DNA of 64,000 nt from Rhodovulum sulfidophilum (GTDB taxonomy: Bacteria > Pseudomonadota > Alphaproteobacteria > Rhodobacterales > Rhodobacteraceae), in NCBI GenBank assembly GCA_003241785.1, contig QFPW01000006.1, forward strand, positions 248,001 to 312,000, read 5' to 3'. How positions within the stretch are numbered: position 1 is the stretch's first letter; each line of letters starts with the position of its first letter. Positions 10,790 through 19,508 of this stretch are shown here, one piece after another. The translations under genes and the position numbers were made by a program. The notes beneath the pieces were generated by a model that saw only the letters and a program-made list of their open reading frames with translations, did not search any database and was not told the DNA's origin.

Positions 10790-11803
10790 ATGCGCCGCGC
10801 GCCGCTTCTCGCCGCCACGCTTCTCGCCGCGACCGCGCTCGCCGCCGCCTCGCTCGCCGCGACCGCGCAGGAGAAGCCCGAGCTCACCGTCTACACCTAC
10901 GACAGCTTCGTGTCGGAATGGGGGCCGGGACCGGCGGTGAAGGCGAAATTCGAGGCGGTCTGCGACTGTACCCTCGCCTTCGTCGCCGCCGGCGACGGCG
11001 CGGGGCTCCTGTCGCGGCTGCGGCTCGAAGGGGCGCGCAGCCCGGCCGACGTGGTGCTCGGCCTCGACACCAACCTGACCGCCGAGGCGGCGGCGACCGG
11101 GCTCTTCGCGCCGCACGGGATCGCCGATCCCGCGCTCGACCTGCCGGTCGCCTGGGAGGATCCGGTGTTCCTGCCCTATGACTACGGCTATTTCGCCTTC
11201 GTCTACGACAAAACGAAGCTGACCGACCCGCCCCGCAGCTTCGAGGATCTGATCGCCTCGGAGCATTCGATCGTGGTGCTCGACCCGCGCGGCTCGACCC
11301 CGGGGCTCGGCCTGCTGCTCTGGATCAAGGATCTCTACGGCGACCGCGCGGGCGAGATCTGGGAAGGGCTCGCGCCCCGCATCGTCACCGTCGCGCCGGG
11401 CTGGACCGAGGGCTACAACCTCTTCCTGAACGGCGAGGCCGACATGGCCTTTTCCTACACGACCTCGCCCGCCTATCACGCGATCGCCGAGAACGACGAC
11501 ACCAAGGCCGCCGCGATCTTCGACGCCGGCAATTACGCCCAGATCGAGGTCGCGGCGATGACCGCCGGCACCGACCAGCCGGAGCTCGCCCGGCGCTTCC
11601 TCGCCTTCATGCTGAGCGACGATTTCCAGTCGGAGATCCCGACCACCAACTGGATGTATCCCGCGCATACGCCCGCCGCCGGCCTGCCGCCCGCGATGGC
11701 GGCGCTGCCCCGGCCCGCGACCACGCTCCTGCTCTCGCCCGAGGCGGCGCGCGACCTGCGCCCGGGCGCGATCGACGAATGGGCCGCGGCGCTCAGCCGC
11801 TGA
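10790..11803 (+). CDS. thiB: Thiamine ABC transporter, periplasmic binding protein
   Basis: 337 aa. Residues 1-26 form a signal peptide. The mature part starts ELTVYTYDSFVSEWGPGP, the hallmark of ThiB, and keeps the binding-site stretches FLPYDYGYFAFVYD and TEGYNLFLNGEADMAFSYTTSPAY. It binds thiamine and its phosphates in the periplasm and delivers them to ThiP. The start at 10790 is chosen because AAGGGGG lies 6 nt upstream; the in-frame ATG at 10754 falls in the riboswitch expression platform. First gene of the riboswitch-controlled operon. Confidence 0.95.
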   Translation: MRRAPLLAATLLAATALAAASLAATAQEKPELTVYTYDSFVSEWGPGPAVKAKFEAVCDCTLAFVAAGDGAGLLSRLRLEGARSPADVVLGLDTNLTAEAAATGLFAPHGIADPALDLPVAWEDPVFLPYDYGYFAFVYDKTKLTDPPRSFEDLIASEHSIVVLDPRGSTPGLGLLLWIKDLYGDRAGEIWEGLAPRIVTVAPGWTEGYNLFLNGEADMAFSYTTSPAYHAIAENDDTKAAAIFDAGNYAQIEVAAMTAGTDQPELARRFLAFMLSDDFQSEIPTTNWMYPAHTPAAGLPPAMAALPRPATTLLLSPEAARDLRPGAIDEWAAALSR

Positions 11804-13377
11804 GCGCGCCGGTCCCGGCGGGGATCCGGCTCGGCGGCGGCGCGGCGCTCGCCCTCGTCGCGGCGCTGACGCTCGGGCCGCTCGCGGCGCTGCTCGCCTC
11901 GGCGGGCGCGGGGCGGGGGCTCGGGCCCGGCGACTGGGCGGCGCTGCGCTTCACGCTTCTTCAGGCGCTGCTCTCGGCCGCGCTCAGCGCGCTTCTCGCG
12001 GTGCCGGCGGCACGGGCGCTGGCGCGCCGCGCCTTTCCGGGCCGGGGCGCGCTGGTGGCCCTGCTCGGCGCGCCGTTCCTCCTGCCAGTGATCGTCGCGG
12101 TCTTCGGCCTCCTCGCGGTCTGGGGCCGCTCGGGCCTCGCGAGCCGGGGCCTCGGCCTCGCCGGGCTCGGGCCGCTCGACATCTACGGCCTCACCGGCGT
12201 CGTGCTGGCGCATGTCTTCTTCAACCTGCCGCTCGTCACCCGCCTGCTGCTGCAGGGCTGGCTCGCGATCCCGCCCGAGCAGTTCCGCCTCGCGGCCCAG
12301 CTCGGCTTCGGCCCGCGCGACACGTTCCGCGTCATCGAGGCGCCGATGCTGCGCCAGGTGCTGCCCGGCGCCTTCGTGCTGGTCTTCCTGCTCTGCGTCG
12401 GCTCCTTCGCCGTGGCGCTGACGCTCGGCGGCGGGCCGCGCGCGACCACGGTCGAGCTCGCGATCTACCAGGCGATCCGGTTCGATTTCGACCTCGGCCG
12501 CGCCGCGCGGCTCGCGCTGATCCAGTTCGCGCTCTGCGGCGCGGTTACCGCCCTCGCGCTGCGCTTCGCGGCGGAGGCGCGGTTCGGCGGCGGGCTCCTC
12601 GGCCGGGTCCGGCGCTGGGACGCGGATCGCGGCGCGCAACGCGCGCTCGACGCCGCGGCGCTGGTCCTGCTCGCGCTCTTCATCGGCCTGCCGCTCGGCG
12701 CGGTGCTGGCGCGGGGCCTGCCCGGGCTTCTCGCCGGAACCCCGGCCGGCCTCGGCGCCGCCGCGGCGCGCAGCCTCGGCGTCGCCCTTGCCTCGGCGGC
12801 GCTCGCCATCGCGCTCGGCCTCGCGCTCGCGCTGCTGATCGAGGCGCTCCGGGCCAGGGTGCCGGCCCGCGCGCGGGCGACCGAGACCTTCGCGATGCTG
12901 ACCCTCGCCGCCTCGCCCTTCGTGATCGGCACCGGGCTTTTCATCGTGATCCATCCGCTCGCCGACCCCTTCGCGCTGGCGCTGCCGGTCACGGCGGCGG
13001 TGAACGCGGCGATGGCGCTGCCCTTCGTGATCCGGAGCCTGCTGCCGGCGCTCGCCGACGCGCGCCGGATCGACGGGCGGCTCGCCGACAGCCTCGGCAT
13101 CGCCGGGCTCGCGCGGCTGCGCCTCGTGCTCTGGCCGCGGCTCCGCCAGCCGCTCGGTTTCGCCGCGGGGCTCGCCGCCGCGCTCTCGATGGGCGATCTC
13201 GGCGTCATCGCGCTTTTCGCGCCGCCCGAGGTCGCGACGCTGCCGCTCCTGATGGAGCGGCTGATGGGCGCCTACCGGATGGAGCAGGCGGCGGGGGTGG
13301 GCCTCGTGCTCGTGGCGCTCACCTATCTTCTCTTCTTCGTCTTCGATCGCGGAGGCCGGCTCGATGCTGGCGCTTGA
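11779..13377 (+). CDS. thiP: Thiamine ABC transporter, permease
   Basis: 532 aa with two homologous permease halves and about 12 membrane helices. Each half carries an ABC-interaction loop (EQFRLAAQLGFGPRDTFRVI in the first, DGRLADSLGIAGLARLRLV in the second). Inner-membrane channel of the thiamine importer. The ATG at 11779 overlaps thiB by 25 nt; no better start is visible, although a non-ATG start near 11800 cannot be ruled out. Ends 14 nt inside thiQ, suggesting translational coupling. Confidence 0.92.
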   Translation: MGRGAQPLSAPVPAGIRLGGGAALALVAALTLGPLAALLASAGAGRGLGPGDWAALRFTLLQALLSAALSALLAVPAARALARRAFPGRGALVALLGAPFLLPVIVAVFGLLAVWGRSGLASRGLGLAGLGPLDIYGLTGVVLAHVFFNLPLVTRLLLQGWLAIPPEQFRLAAQLGFGPRDTFRVIEAPMLRQVLPGAFVLVFLLCVGSFAVALTLGGGPRATTVELAIYQAIRFDFDLGRAARLALIQFALCGAVTALALRFAAEARFGGGLLGRVRRWDADRGAQRALDAAALVLLALFIGLPLGAVLARGLPGLLAGTPAGLGAAAARSLGVALASAALAIALGLALALLIEALRARVPARARATETFAMLTLAASPFVIGTGLFIVIHPLADPFALALPVTAAVNAAMALPFVIRSLLPALADARRIDGRLADSLGIAGLARLRLVLWPRLRQPLGFAAGLAAALSMGDLGVIALFAPPEVATLPLLMERLMGAYRMEQAAGVGLVLVALTYLLFFVFDRGGRLDAGA

Positions 13378-14056
13378 GGGGATCGAGATCCGCCAGGACG
13401 ACTGGCGCATGACCGCCGACGTCGGCTTCGCGGCGGGCGAGGCGACGGCGCTGATCGGCCCCTCCGGCGCGGGCAAGAGCACGCTCCTGAACCTGATCGC
13501 GGGCTTTCTCGCGCCGGCGCGCGGCCGGGTGCTGTGGGAGGGACGCGACATCACGGGGCTCGCCCCGTCGGCGCGGCCGGTCACGCTGCTGTTCCAGGAG
13601 CACAATCTCTTCGCGCATCTGAGCGCCGCGAAGAACGTGGGCCTCGGCCTCCGCCCCGACCTGAGGCTCGACCGCGCGGGCTGGGCGCGGGTCTCGGAGG
13701 CGCTCGCGGCGGTCGGGCTCGACGGCATGGAGGCGCGGCGCCCGGACCAGCTCTCGGGCGGGCAGCGCCAGCGGGTGGCGCTGGCCCGCGCGCTGATCCG
13801 CGCCCGGCCGATCCTGCTGCTCGACGAGCCCTTCGCCGCGCTCGGGCCGGCGCTCCGCGCCGAGATGCTCGACCTCGTCGCCCGGATCCGCGCCGAACAG
13901 GGCGCCACGCTCCTGATGGTCACCCACGATCCCGCCGACGCCCGGCGGATCTGCGACCGGGTCGCGCTGGTGGCGGAGGGCCGCGTCGCGCCGCCGGCGC
14001 CGACCGCGGCGCTGCTCGACGACCCGCCGCCGGGGTTCCGCGACTACCTCGGCTGA
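13364..14056 (+). CDS. thiQ: Thiamine ABC transporter, ATPase
   Basis: 230 aa. Walker A GPSGAGKST, Q-loop in LLFQEHNLFAHL, signature LSGGQRQRVALARAL, Walker B ILLLDEP and switch His in MVTHDPADA. It powers thiamine uptake through ThiP. Odd point: the D-loop reads FAALGPALR, with Gly161 where ABC ATPases normally have Asp (SALD). Last gene of the thi operon, overlapping thiP by 14 nt and followed by a family A palindromic repeat. Confidence 0.93.
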   Translation: MLALEGIEIRQDDWRMTADVGFAAGEATALIGPSGAGKSTLLNLIAGFLAPARGRVLWEGRDITGLAPSARPVTLLFQEHNLFAHLSAAKNVGLGLRPDLRLDRAGWARVSEALAAVGLDGMEARRPDQLSGGQRQRVALARALIRARPILLLDEPFAALGPALRAEMLDLVARIRAEQGATLLMVTHDPADARRICDRVALVAEGRVAPPAPTAALLDDPPPGFRDYLG

Positions 14057-14095
14057 CTTTACAGCGCCCGCCCGCTCTGGAACGATGTGGCCCGT

Positions 14096-14150
14096 GGCGG
14101 ACTGCGGTCCGCCCTACGCGGCGGTTCCGTAGGGCGGACCTTGGTCCGCC
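14096..14150. repeat. Paired palindromic repeat, family A
   Basis: Two facing copies of the unit also seen at 555-633: 14096-14117 (inverted) and 14129-14150 (direct, GTAGGGCGGACCTTGG..), with an 11-nt loop. It lies between thiQ and the next same-strand gene and could act as the thi operon terminator. Confidence 0.85.
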
Positions 14151-14183
14151 ATTCCCGCGCCGCGCCAACCCGAGGGAGCCGCG

Positions 14184-14846
14184 ATGCCCGACGATGACGG
14201 CCTGCCCGACGAGACCAAGCTCACCCGGACCAAGCGCGCCTGGGCCGGGCAGGGGCGCTTCCTGACCGGCCACGCGGCCAGGCCCGAAGCCGATCGCCTG
14301 CCGCCCGGCCAGCATCTGGTGAAGGACTGGCCGGTGCTCGATCTCGGCGAGCAGCCGGAGGTGCCGCTCGCGACCTGGCGGCTCGATATCCGCGGGCTGG
14401 TCGAGAATCCCGCGACGCTCGACTGGGCCGGGTTCGAGGCGTTGCCGCGCTCGGAGCGGCGCTCGGACATCCACTGCGTCACCACCTGGTCGCGCTATGA
14501 CAACGACTGGCGCGGCGTCTCGACCCGCGACCTGCTCGATTTCGTCGCGCCCAGGGCCGAGGCGGGGGCGGTGATGCTGACGAGCTACGACGGCTATACC
14601 ACCAACCTGACGCTGACGGATTTCGCCGCGCCCGACGCGCTGCTCGCGACGCATTGGCAGGGCCAGCCGCTCGCGGTCGAGCATGGCGGGCCGATGCGGC
14701 TCGTCCTGCCGCGTCTCTATTTCTGGAAGAGCGCGAAGTGGCTGCGGCGGATCGAGTTCCGCGCGCATGACGCCCCGGGCTTCTGGGAGCAGAACGGCTA
14801 TCACCTGCGCGGCGACCCCTGGGCCGAGGAGCGCTATTCCGCCTGA
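14184..14846 (+). CDS. Sulfite-oxidase-like molybdopterin-dependent oxidoreductase
   Basis: 220 aa, one oxidoreductase molybdopterin-binding domain. Conserved features: LDIRGLVENPATLDW, the molybdenum-ligating Cys98 in IHCVTTWSRYDNDWRGV, the TSYDGYTTNL loop, and GGPMRLVLPRLYFWKSAKWL near the C-terminus. No signal or Tat peptide and no haem or dimerisation domain, so probably a cytoplasmic protein of the short YedY/SuOx-like group; the substrate is unknown. Overlaps the convergent kinase-like gene by 13 nt. Confidence 0.85.
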   Translation: MPDDDGLPDETKLTRTKRAWAGQGRFLTGHAARPEADRLPPGQHLVKDWPVLDLGEQPEVPLATWRLDIRGLVENPATLDWAGFEALPRSERRSDIHCVTTWSRYDNDWRGVSTRDLLDFVAPRAEAGAVMLTSYDGYTTNLTLTDFAAPDALLATHWQGQPLAVEHGGPMRLVLPRLYFWKSAKWLRRIEFRAHDAPGFWEQNGYHLRGDPWAEERYSA

Positions 14847-15553
14847 TCCGCCCAGGCCCGCGCGTAGGTCTCGAGCGCTTGGGCGATCTCCGCGCGCCCG
14901 GTCCCGGTCGCGGCGATCCAGGCCTCCGGCGCGTCCGCGAGCAGCGCGGCGAAATCGAGCGCGGGCAGCGGCCGCTTGCGCGGGCGCGGGAAACGCTCGC
15001 GCAGGAAATGCCCGTCGGGCAGGCGCGGCTCGGGCGGGCGGATCCCGCCGAGCGCGCGGCTGAGGTAGAGGCAGGCGTCGTAGTCGACCGCCCAGAAGCC
15101 GCTCTCGCTCAGGAGCATGTTCGGATTGCCCGCGCCCCGGTCCATGTTGAGGAGCAGGCAGTCGGCGCGCGCGATGGTCTCGAGCACCGGGGCGGCGCAG
15201 CTCAGCGCCTCCTCGATCCGGACGACGCGGGCCTCGGGGATCAGTGTCACGCCGAGGTTCCAGCCCGGGCTGCGCTGGAGCATGGCGTCGAATTCGTCGG
15301 TCCCGGCCATCCAGGGGAAGTCCGGCGCGAGCCAGAGCGGCCGCGCGGCGGGGACCGGGGCGCCGAAGGCGCGGGCGATCTCGATGCCGAGATATTCGAC
15401 GAGAAGCCCGTAGGGACCGGGGCCCGCGCCGCTGAACTTCAGCACGAATCGCGCGCCGGCCTCGGTCTCGATTTCCGCCGGGCTGGTGCTCGCGCGCGGC
15501 AGCACGCGCAGCACCCGCCCCACCCGATCGGCCGCGTCGGCGGGCGGCGTCAT
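14834..15553 (-). CDS. HipA-like kinase-fold protein
   Basis: 239 aa. A P-loop-like segment with Lys39 (RFVLKFSGAGPGPYG), a catalytic-loop-like stretch LLLNMDRGAGNPNML (Asp138, Asn143/145) and a metal-binding-like WAVDYDA (Asp157/159) match the layout of stand-alone HipA-like kinase domains. The family comparison is from memory, and activity and target are unknown. No HipB-like antitoxin gene is adjacent. Its start codon overlaps the stop of the upstream methyltransferase by 4 nt, so the two are probably translated together. Confidence 0.6.
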   Translation of the reverse strand: MTPPADAADRVGRVLRVLPRASTSPAEIETEAGARFVLKFSGAGPGPYGLLVEYLGIEIARAFGAPVPAARPLWLAPDFPWMAGTDEFDAMLQRSPGWNLGVTLIPEARVVRIEEALSCAAPVLETIARADCLLLNMDRGAGNPNMLLSESGFWAVDYDACLYLSRALGGIRPPEPRLPDGHFLRERFPRPRKRPLPALDFAALLADAPEAWIAATGTGRAEIAQALETYARAWADQAE

Positions 15554-16395
15554 CCGGGCCAGCGCGCCGTGAAACAGGCGACGCGGGCGGGCAGGACGAG
15601 GCCGTCCGGCCCGTCATAGCCGGCGAAGGCCGCGGCGACATCGGCGTGGATCGCGGCGAGGTCGGCCTCGGTCCCGCCCCTGGCCTTGAGGATCCGGGAG
15701 ACCGGGCCGATGTGGCGCAGCAGCCCGAGCGCGGCGGGCATGCCGCCGGGAAGCCTGAGATGGATGTCGGCCGCCCGCGCGTCGGTCTCGACATAGCCCG
15801 CCGAGGCGAGCAGCCCGAGCACGCGCGTCGCGTCCTGGAAGGCGAGCGGGCCGGGGGCCTCGGGCGGGGCCGGCGGCATCGCGCCGAGCCGCGCCTGGGC
15901 GAGCCGCGCCGGCAGGGCGAACCACGGATTGTGCTCGGCCCCGGCCCAGGCCACGAAGGCGAGCCGCCCGCCGGGCCGGAGCGCCGCGCCGATGTTGCGG
16001 AAGGCGGCGACGGCGTCGGAGAAGAACATGACGCCGAAGCGCGAGGCGGCGAGGTCGAACGCCGCCGCGGGCAGCGTCGCCGTCTGCGCGTCGGCCTGCT
16101 CGAAACGGACGTTCGGGGCCTCGGTCCGCTCCCGCGCGGCGGCGAGCAGCGGCTCGGAAATGTCGAGGCCGAGCACGGCGCCGCCCGGGCTCACCTCCCG
16201 CGCCAGCGCGCGGGTCGAGCCGCCGGCGCCGCAGCCGATGTCGAGCACCGATTCGCCCGGCGCCGCGGCGCAGGCGGCGAGCAGGAGCGCCGTCGCCTCG
16301 GCGTGCATCGCGTCGAGCTCGGTCTCGAACCGGATCCAGTTCCGCCCGGCGTCGGCGTTCCAGTAGTCCGCCTGATCCCTGTTGTCCTCGGCCAT
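15550..16395 (-). CDS. Class I SAM-dependent methyltransferase
   Basis: 281 aa. SAM-binding motif I LDIGCGAGGSTRALAREV near residue 45, followed by GLDISEPLLAAARE, FEQADAQTATLP and LRPGGRLAFVAWAG: a Rossmann-fold small-molecule methyltransferase of the Methyltransf_11/25 type. Start at 16395 (MAEDNRDQADYWNADAGRNW) is typical of the group; the longer open frame upstream crosses the petC terminator. Substrate unknown. Couples by ATGA overlap to the HipA-like kinase gene. Confidence 0.8.
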   Translation of the reverse strand: MAEDNRDQADYWNADAGRNWIRFETELDAMHAEATALLLAACAAAPGESVLDIGCGAGGSTRALAREVSPGGAVLGLDISEPLLAAARERTEAPNVRFEQADAQTATLPAAAFDLAASRFGVMFFSDAVAAFRNIGAALRPGGRLAFVAWAGAEHNPWFALPARLAQARLGAMPPAPPEAPGPLAFQDATRVLGLLASAGYVETDARAADIHLRLPGGMPAALGLLRHIGPVSRILKARGGTEADLAAIHADVAAAFAGYDGPDGLVLPARVACFTARWPG

Positions 16396-16478
16396 CCGCC
16401 CCGCTCCCCGGCTCGCTCCGGCGGCGACCCTAGCGCCCCGCGCCGCGCCGGTCCAACGGCGGCGGGTGTCGCCGGACG

Positions 16479-16505
16479 AAAAAGGCCCCGCCGGGGCGGA
16501 GCCTT
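16479..16505 (-). terminator. Rho-independent terminator after petABC
   Basis: On the minus strand a GC hairpin (AAGGC..GCCTT with inner CCCCG/CGGGG pairing, 16482-16505) is followed by a run of five U (16479-16483 read as A on the plus strand). It lies 28 nt after the petC stop and ends the cytochrome bc1 operon. Confidence 0.75.
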
Positions 16506-16532
16506 CGAGAAACGCGCGGGCGGCCCTTCGGG

Positions 16533-17336
16533 TCAGGCGCCGTGCTTGCCGCCCTTGTAGGGCGCCCAGATCTTCTTGTTGGTGAAGTAGAGCAGCACCG
16601 TGAGGAAGGCGAGGAACAGCACCGCGACGAGACCGGCCTGCTTGCGCGCCATCATATGCGGCTCGGCGGTCCACATCAGGAAGGCCGCGACGTCCTGCGC
16701 CATCTGCTCGACGGTCGCGGGCGTGCCGTCGGCGTATTCGACCTGGTCCTCGGAGAGCGGCGGCGCCATCGCCATCCAGCCGCCGGGGAAGGCGTGGTTG
16801 CCGTAGAGCGTCACGCCGGCCTCTTCCTTCTCCTCGCCGGTGAAGTCGGTGATGATCGAGGCGATATGCTCGGGCCCGCCCATGCCGAAGAGGATCTGGT
16901 TGATGCCGAGGCCGAGCGGGCCGTGGAACCCGGCGCGCGCCTTGGCCATCAGGCTGAGGTCGGGCGCGTTCGGCAGCGAGGACATCGGGAAATGATCGGT
17001 CGGCGTCGCCGGCCGGTCCTCGCCGGTCGCGGCGTCGGTCACGCTGTGCTCGGCGGCGTAGGCGCGCATCGCCGCCTCGCTCAGCGCCGGCCCGCCGGGA
17101 TCGGCGAGGGTGCGGAAGGCGACGAACTTCAGCCCGTGGCAGGCCGAGCAGACCTCGGTATAGACCTGCAGCCCGCGCTGCAGCTGCGACTGGTCGAACC
17201 GGCCGAAGGGCCCCTCGAAGGAGAAGCTGTAGTCGGTGATGGCGACTTCCTCCGCCGCCATCGCCGGGGTCTGGGCGAGGCCCAGTCCGACGAGGGCGCA
17301 GGCGGCGAACCGGGCGAGAATGGTCTTGGCTTTCAT
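16533..17336 (-). CDS. petC: Cytochrome c1 of the bc1 complex
   Basis: 267 aa. Signal peptide (1-28, ending TPAMAAEE), haem c motif CSACH, an MSSLPNAPDLSLMAKAR region, a likely Met axial ligand in GWMAMAPPL, and one C-terminal anchor (AVLFLAFLTVLLYF) ending in a basic tail. Passes electrons from the Rieske protein to cytochrome c at the periplasmic face. The start at 17336 gives the signal peptide; the open frame running further upstream is petB read out of frame. Third gene of petABC. Confidence 0.96.
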   Translation of the reverse strand: MKAKTILARFAACALVGLGLAQTPAMAAEEVAITDYSFSFEGPFGRFDQSQLQRGLQVYTEVCSACHGLKFVAFRTLADPGGPALSEAAMRAYAAEHSVTDAATGEDRPATPTDHFPMSSLPNAPDLSLMAKARAGFHGPLGLGINQILFGMGGPEHIASIITDFTGEEKEEAGVTLYGNHAFPGGWMAMAPPLSEDQVEYADGTPATVEQMAQDVAAFLMWTAEPHMMARKQAGLVAVLFLAFLTVLLYFTNKKIWAPYKGGKHGA

Positions 17337-17356
17337 GGCTCTGTCCTCGCTCGGTC

Positions 17357-18667
17357 CTATTCCGCCGGCTTGACCGCGGCGCCCGCGGGTCCGGCCGCCG
17401 GGCCGTAATGGGCGGCGAAGTCCTCTTCGATCGTCGCGGGCGGGGTGAGCGGCTTTTCCATCACCCCGAGCAGCGGCAGGATCACGAGGAAGAAGGCGAA
17501 CCAGTAGAGCGTCGCGAGCTGGCTGATGATGATATAGGGCTGTTCCGCCGGCTGCGACCCGCACCAGAGCAGGAGCAGGAAGTCGAAGACGAGGAGCCAG
17601 AACCAGATCTTGAACGTCGGCCGATAGCGGCCCGAGCGCACCGAGCTCGTGTCGAGCCAGGGCAGCAGCGCCAGCAGGATGATCGAGCCGAACATCGCGA
17701 TCACGCCGCCGAGCTTCGAATCGATGAACCAGATGTCGAAGGTGATCGCGCGCAACATCGCGTAGAACGGCAGGAAGTACCATTCCGGCACGATATGCGC
17801 GGGCGTCTGCAGCGGGTTCGCCTCGATGTAGTTGTCGGGATGGCCGAGGAAGTTCGGCATGAAGCCGACGATCGCCGCGAAGACCACCAGCACGAAGACC
17901 AGCGCGTAGAGGTCCTTGATCACGAAATAGGGCCAGAAGGGCAGGGTGTCGGCCTCGGCCTCCTTCTTCGAGCCGCGCCGCACCTCGACCCCGGTCGGGT
18001 TGTTGTTGCCGGTGGTGTGGAAGGCCCAGATATGGACGATCACCAGGCCCGCGATCACGAAGGGCAGCAGATAATGCAGCGAGAAGAAGCGGTTGAGCGT
18101 CGGGTTGCCCACCGCCGGCCCGCCGAGCAGCAGGGTCTGGATCGGCTCGCCCACCACCGGGATCGCGCCGAAGAGGCCGGTGATCACGGTGGCGCCCCAG
18201 AAGGACATCTGGCCCCAGGGCAGCACGTAGCCCATGAAGGCGGTGCCCATCATCAGGAGGTAGATCAGCATGCCGATGATCCAGGTGATCTCGCGCGGCG
18301 CCTTGTAGGAGCCGTAGTAGATGCCCCGGAAGATGTGCAGATAGACCGCGAAGAAGAACAGCGACGCGCCGTTCGCATGGATGTAGCGCAGCGCCCAGCC
18401 GGCGTTCACGTCGCGCATGATGTGCTCGACGCTCGAGAAGGCCAGCGTGACATGCGGGGTGTAATGCATCACGAGCACGACGCCGGTCGCGATCTGCATC
18501 ACGAGGCAGAAGGCGAGCACGATGCCCCAGACCCACATCCAGTTGAGGTTCCGGGGCGTCGGGATGGTCAGCGTCGAATGCGCGAGGCCGATCACCGGCA
18601 GGCGGCTCTCGACCCATTTCTCCCCGGCCGTTTTCGGCTCGTAGTGGTCGTGCGGAATTCCCGACAT
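17357..18667 (-). CDS. petB: Cytochrome b of the bc1 complex
   Basis: 436 aa, eight membrane helices. Both haem b His pairs are present (HYTPHVTLAF..RYIHANGASLFFFAVYLHIFRG and HYLLPF..IVHIWAFHTTGNN), as is the quinol-oxidation motif PEWYFLPFYAML. The C-terminal ~35 residues are a Pro/Ala-rich extension. It carries the Qo and Qi sites. The intergenic gaps to petA (10 nt) and petC (20 nt) indicate one transcript. Confidence 0.97.
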   Translation of the reverse strand: MSGIPHDHYEPKTAGEKWVESRLPVIGLAHSTLTIPTPRNLNWMWVWGIVLAFCLVMQIATGVVLVMHYTPHVTLAFSSVEHIMRDVNAGWALRYIHANGASLFFFAVYLHIFRGIYYGSYKAPREITWIIGMLIYLLMMGTAFMGYVLPWGQMSFWGATVITGLFGAIPVVGEPIQTLLLGGPAVGNPTLNRFFSLHYLLPFVIAGLVIVHIWAFHTTGNNNPTGVEVRRGSKKEAEADTLPFWPYFVIKDLYALVFVLVVFAAIVGFMPNFLGHPDNYIEANPLQTPAHIVPEWYFLPFYAMLRAITFDIWFIDSKLGGVIAMFGSIILLALLPWLDTSSVRSGRYRPTFKIWFWLLVFDFLLLLWCGSQPAEQPYIIISQLATLYWFAFFLVILPLLGVMEKPLTPPATIEEDFAAHYGPAAGPAGAAVKPAE

Positions 18668-18677
18668 GTTCCCTCCC

Positions 18678-19238
18678 TCAGCCCAGCTCGACCACGGTGT
18701 CGGACACCCGGCGCATCACCGGAATGTGCAGATTCTGGGGCGCCGGGCCCTTGCGGATCCGTCCGGCGGTATCATAGTGCGAGCCGTGGCAGGGGCAGAA
18801 CCAGCCGCCGAAATCGCCCGCCTCGCCGATCGGCACGCAGCCGAGATGGGTGCAGACGCCGGTCATGATCAGCCATTCGCCGGCCTCGTCGAGCGCGCGG
18901 TTCTGGTCGGTCGCGGGCGCGTCGGGGGCGAGGTTGGCGTTCTCGGCGGTCGGGTCGACCAGCTCCGACATCTCCACGGCGCGGGCGGATTCGATCTCCT
19001 CCGGCGTGCGGCGGCGGATGAAGACCGGCTTGCCGAGGAACATGACGGTCAGCTGGCTGCCGGTCTCGACGCCCGAGATGTCGACCTGGATCGACGCCAT
19101 CGCCTGGACGTCGGCGCTCGGGTTCATCTGATTGACCAGAGGCCATACGGCCGCTCCGACCGCGATCGTCCCGGCCGCGCCTGTCGCGACATACAGGAAG
19201 TCGCGCCGCGTTCCGGCGTGATGGTCTACGTGGGCCAC
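18678..19238 (-). CDS. petA: Rieske iron-sulphur subunit of the bc1 complex
   Basis: 186 aa. Begins VAHVDHHAGTRRDFLY with a twin-arginine membrane anchor (ATGAAGTIAVGAAVWPLV); 2Fe-2S ligands are in CTHLGC and CPCHGSHY. The start is read as GTG at 19238, because AAGGAG lies 7 nt upstream and family members begin with this sequence; upstream ATG codons would add an unrelated N-terminus. First gene of petABC; the 270-bp region to the divergent DedA-like gene should hold the promoter. Confidence 0.95.
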   Translation of the reverse strand: MAHVDHHAGTRRDFLYVATGAAGTIAVGAAVWPLVNQMNPSADVQAMASIQVDISGVETGSQLTVMFLGKPVFIRRRTPEEIESARAVEMSELVDPTAENANLAPDAPATDQNRALDEAGEWLIMTGVCTHLGCVPIGEAGDFGGWFCPCHGSHYDTAGRIRKGPAPQNLHIPVMRRVSDTVVELG

Positions 19239-19508
19239 GCGCTTTCTCCTTGCCTGAGTCCTCCCGGGGGGAGCGCAATTTGATCCCGCGGCCAAATGCC
19301 TCCATTCGGCCGGGTATTCTTGCCGTGTAGAACGGAACCGGCCTTCGGTCCAGCGACTTTGCGTCGCGGAGACGCGCCGGAGCGAACGTGGCCAATGCGT
19401 TCTATGTGCCTGATCCGGCGCGAATCTCCGTGTCGCCCTTGGCAGGGGCGGCGCGAGGTACTAAGTCGCGACGGCCCGGGCATCCACGCGGGCGGCGGGA
19501 GCCCTGGC

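Noticed and set aside
14834..16395. HipAB toxin-antitoxin system
   Set aside because: There is no HipB-like HTH gene; the partner is a methyltransferase.
16396..16674. N-terminal extension of the methyltransferase frame
   Set aside because: It crosses the petC terminator and petC 3' end; ATG 16395 fits the family.
19296..19508. N-terminal extension of the DedA-like frame
   Set aside because: It runs through the petA/DedA promoter region and is not membrane-like; ATG 19509 gives the family start.
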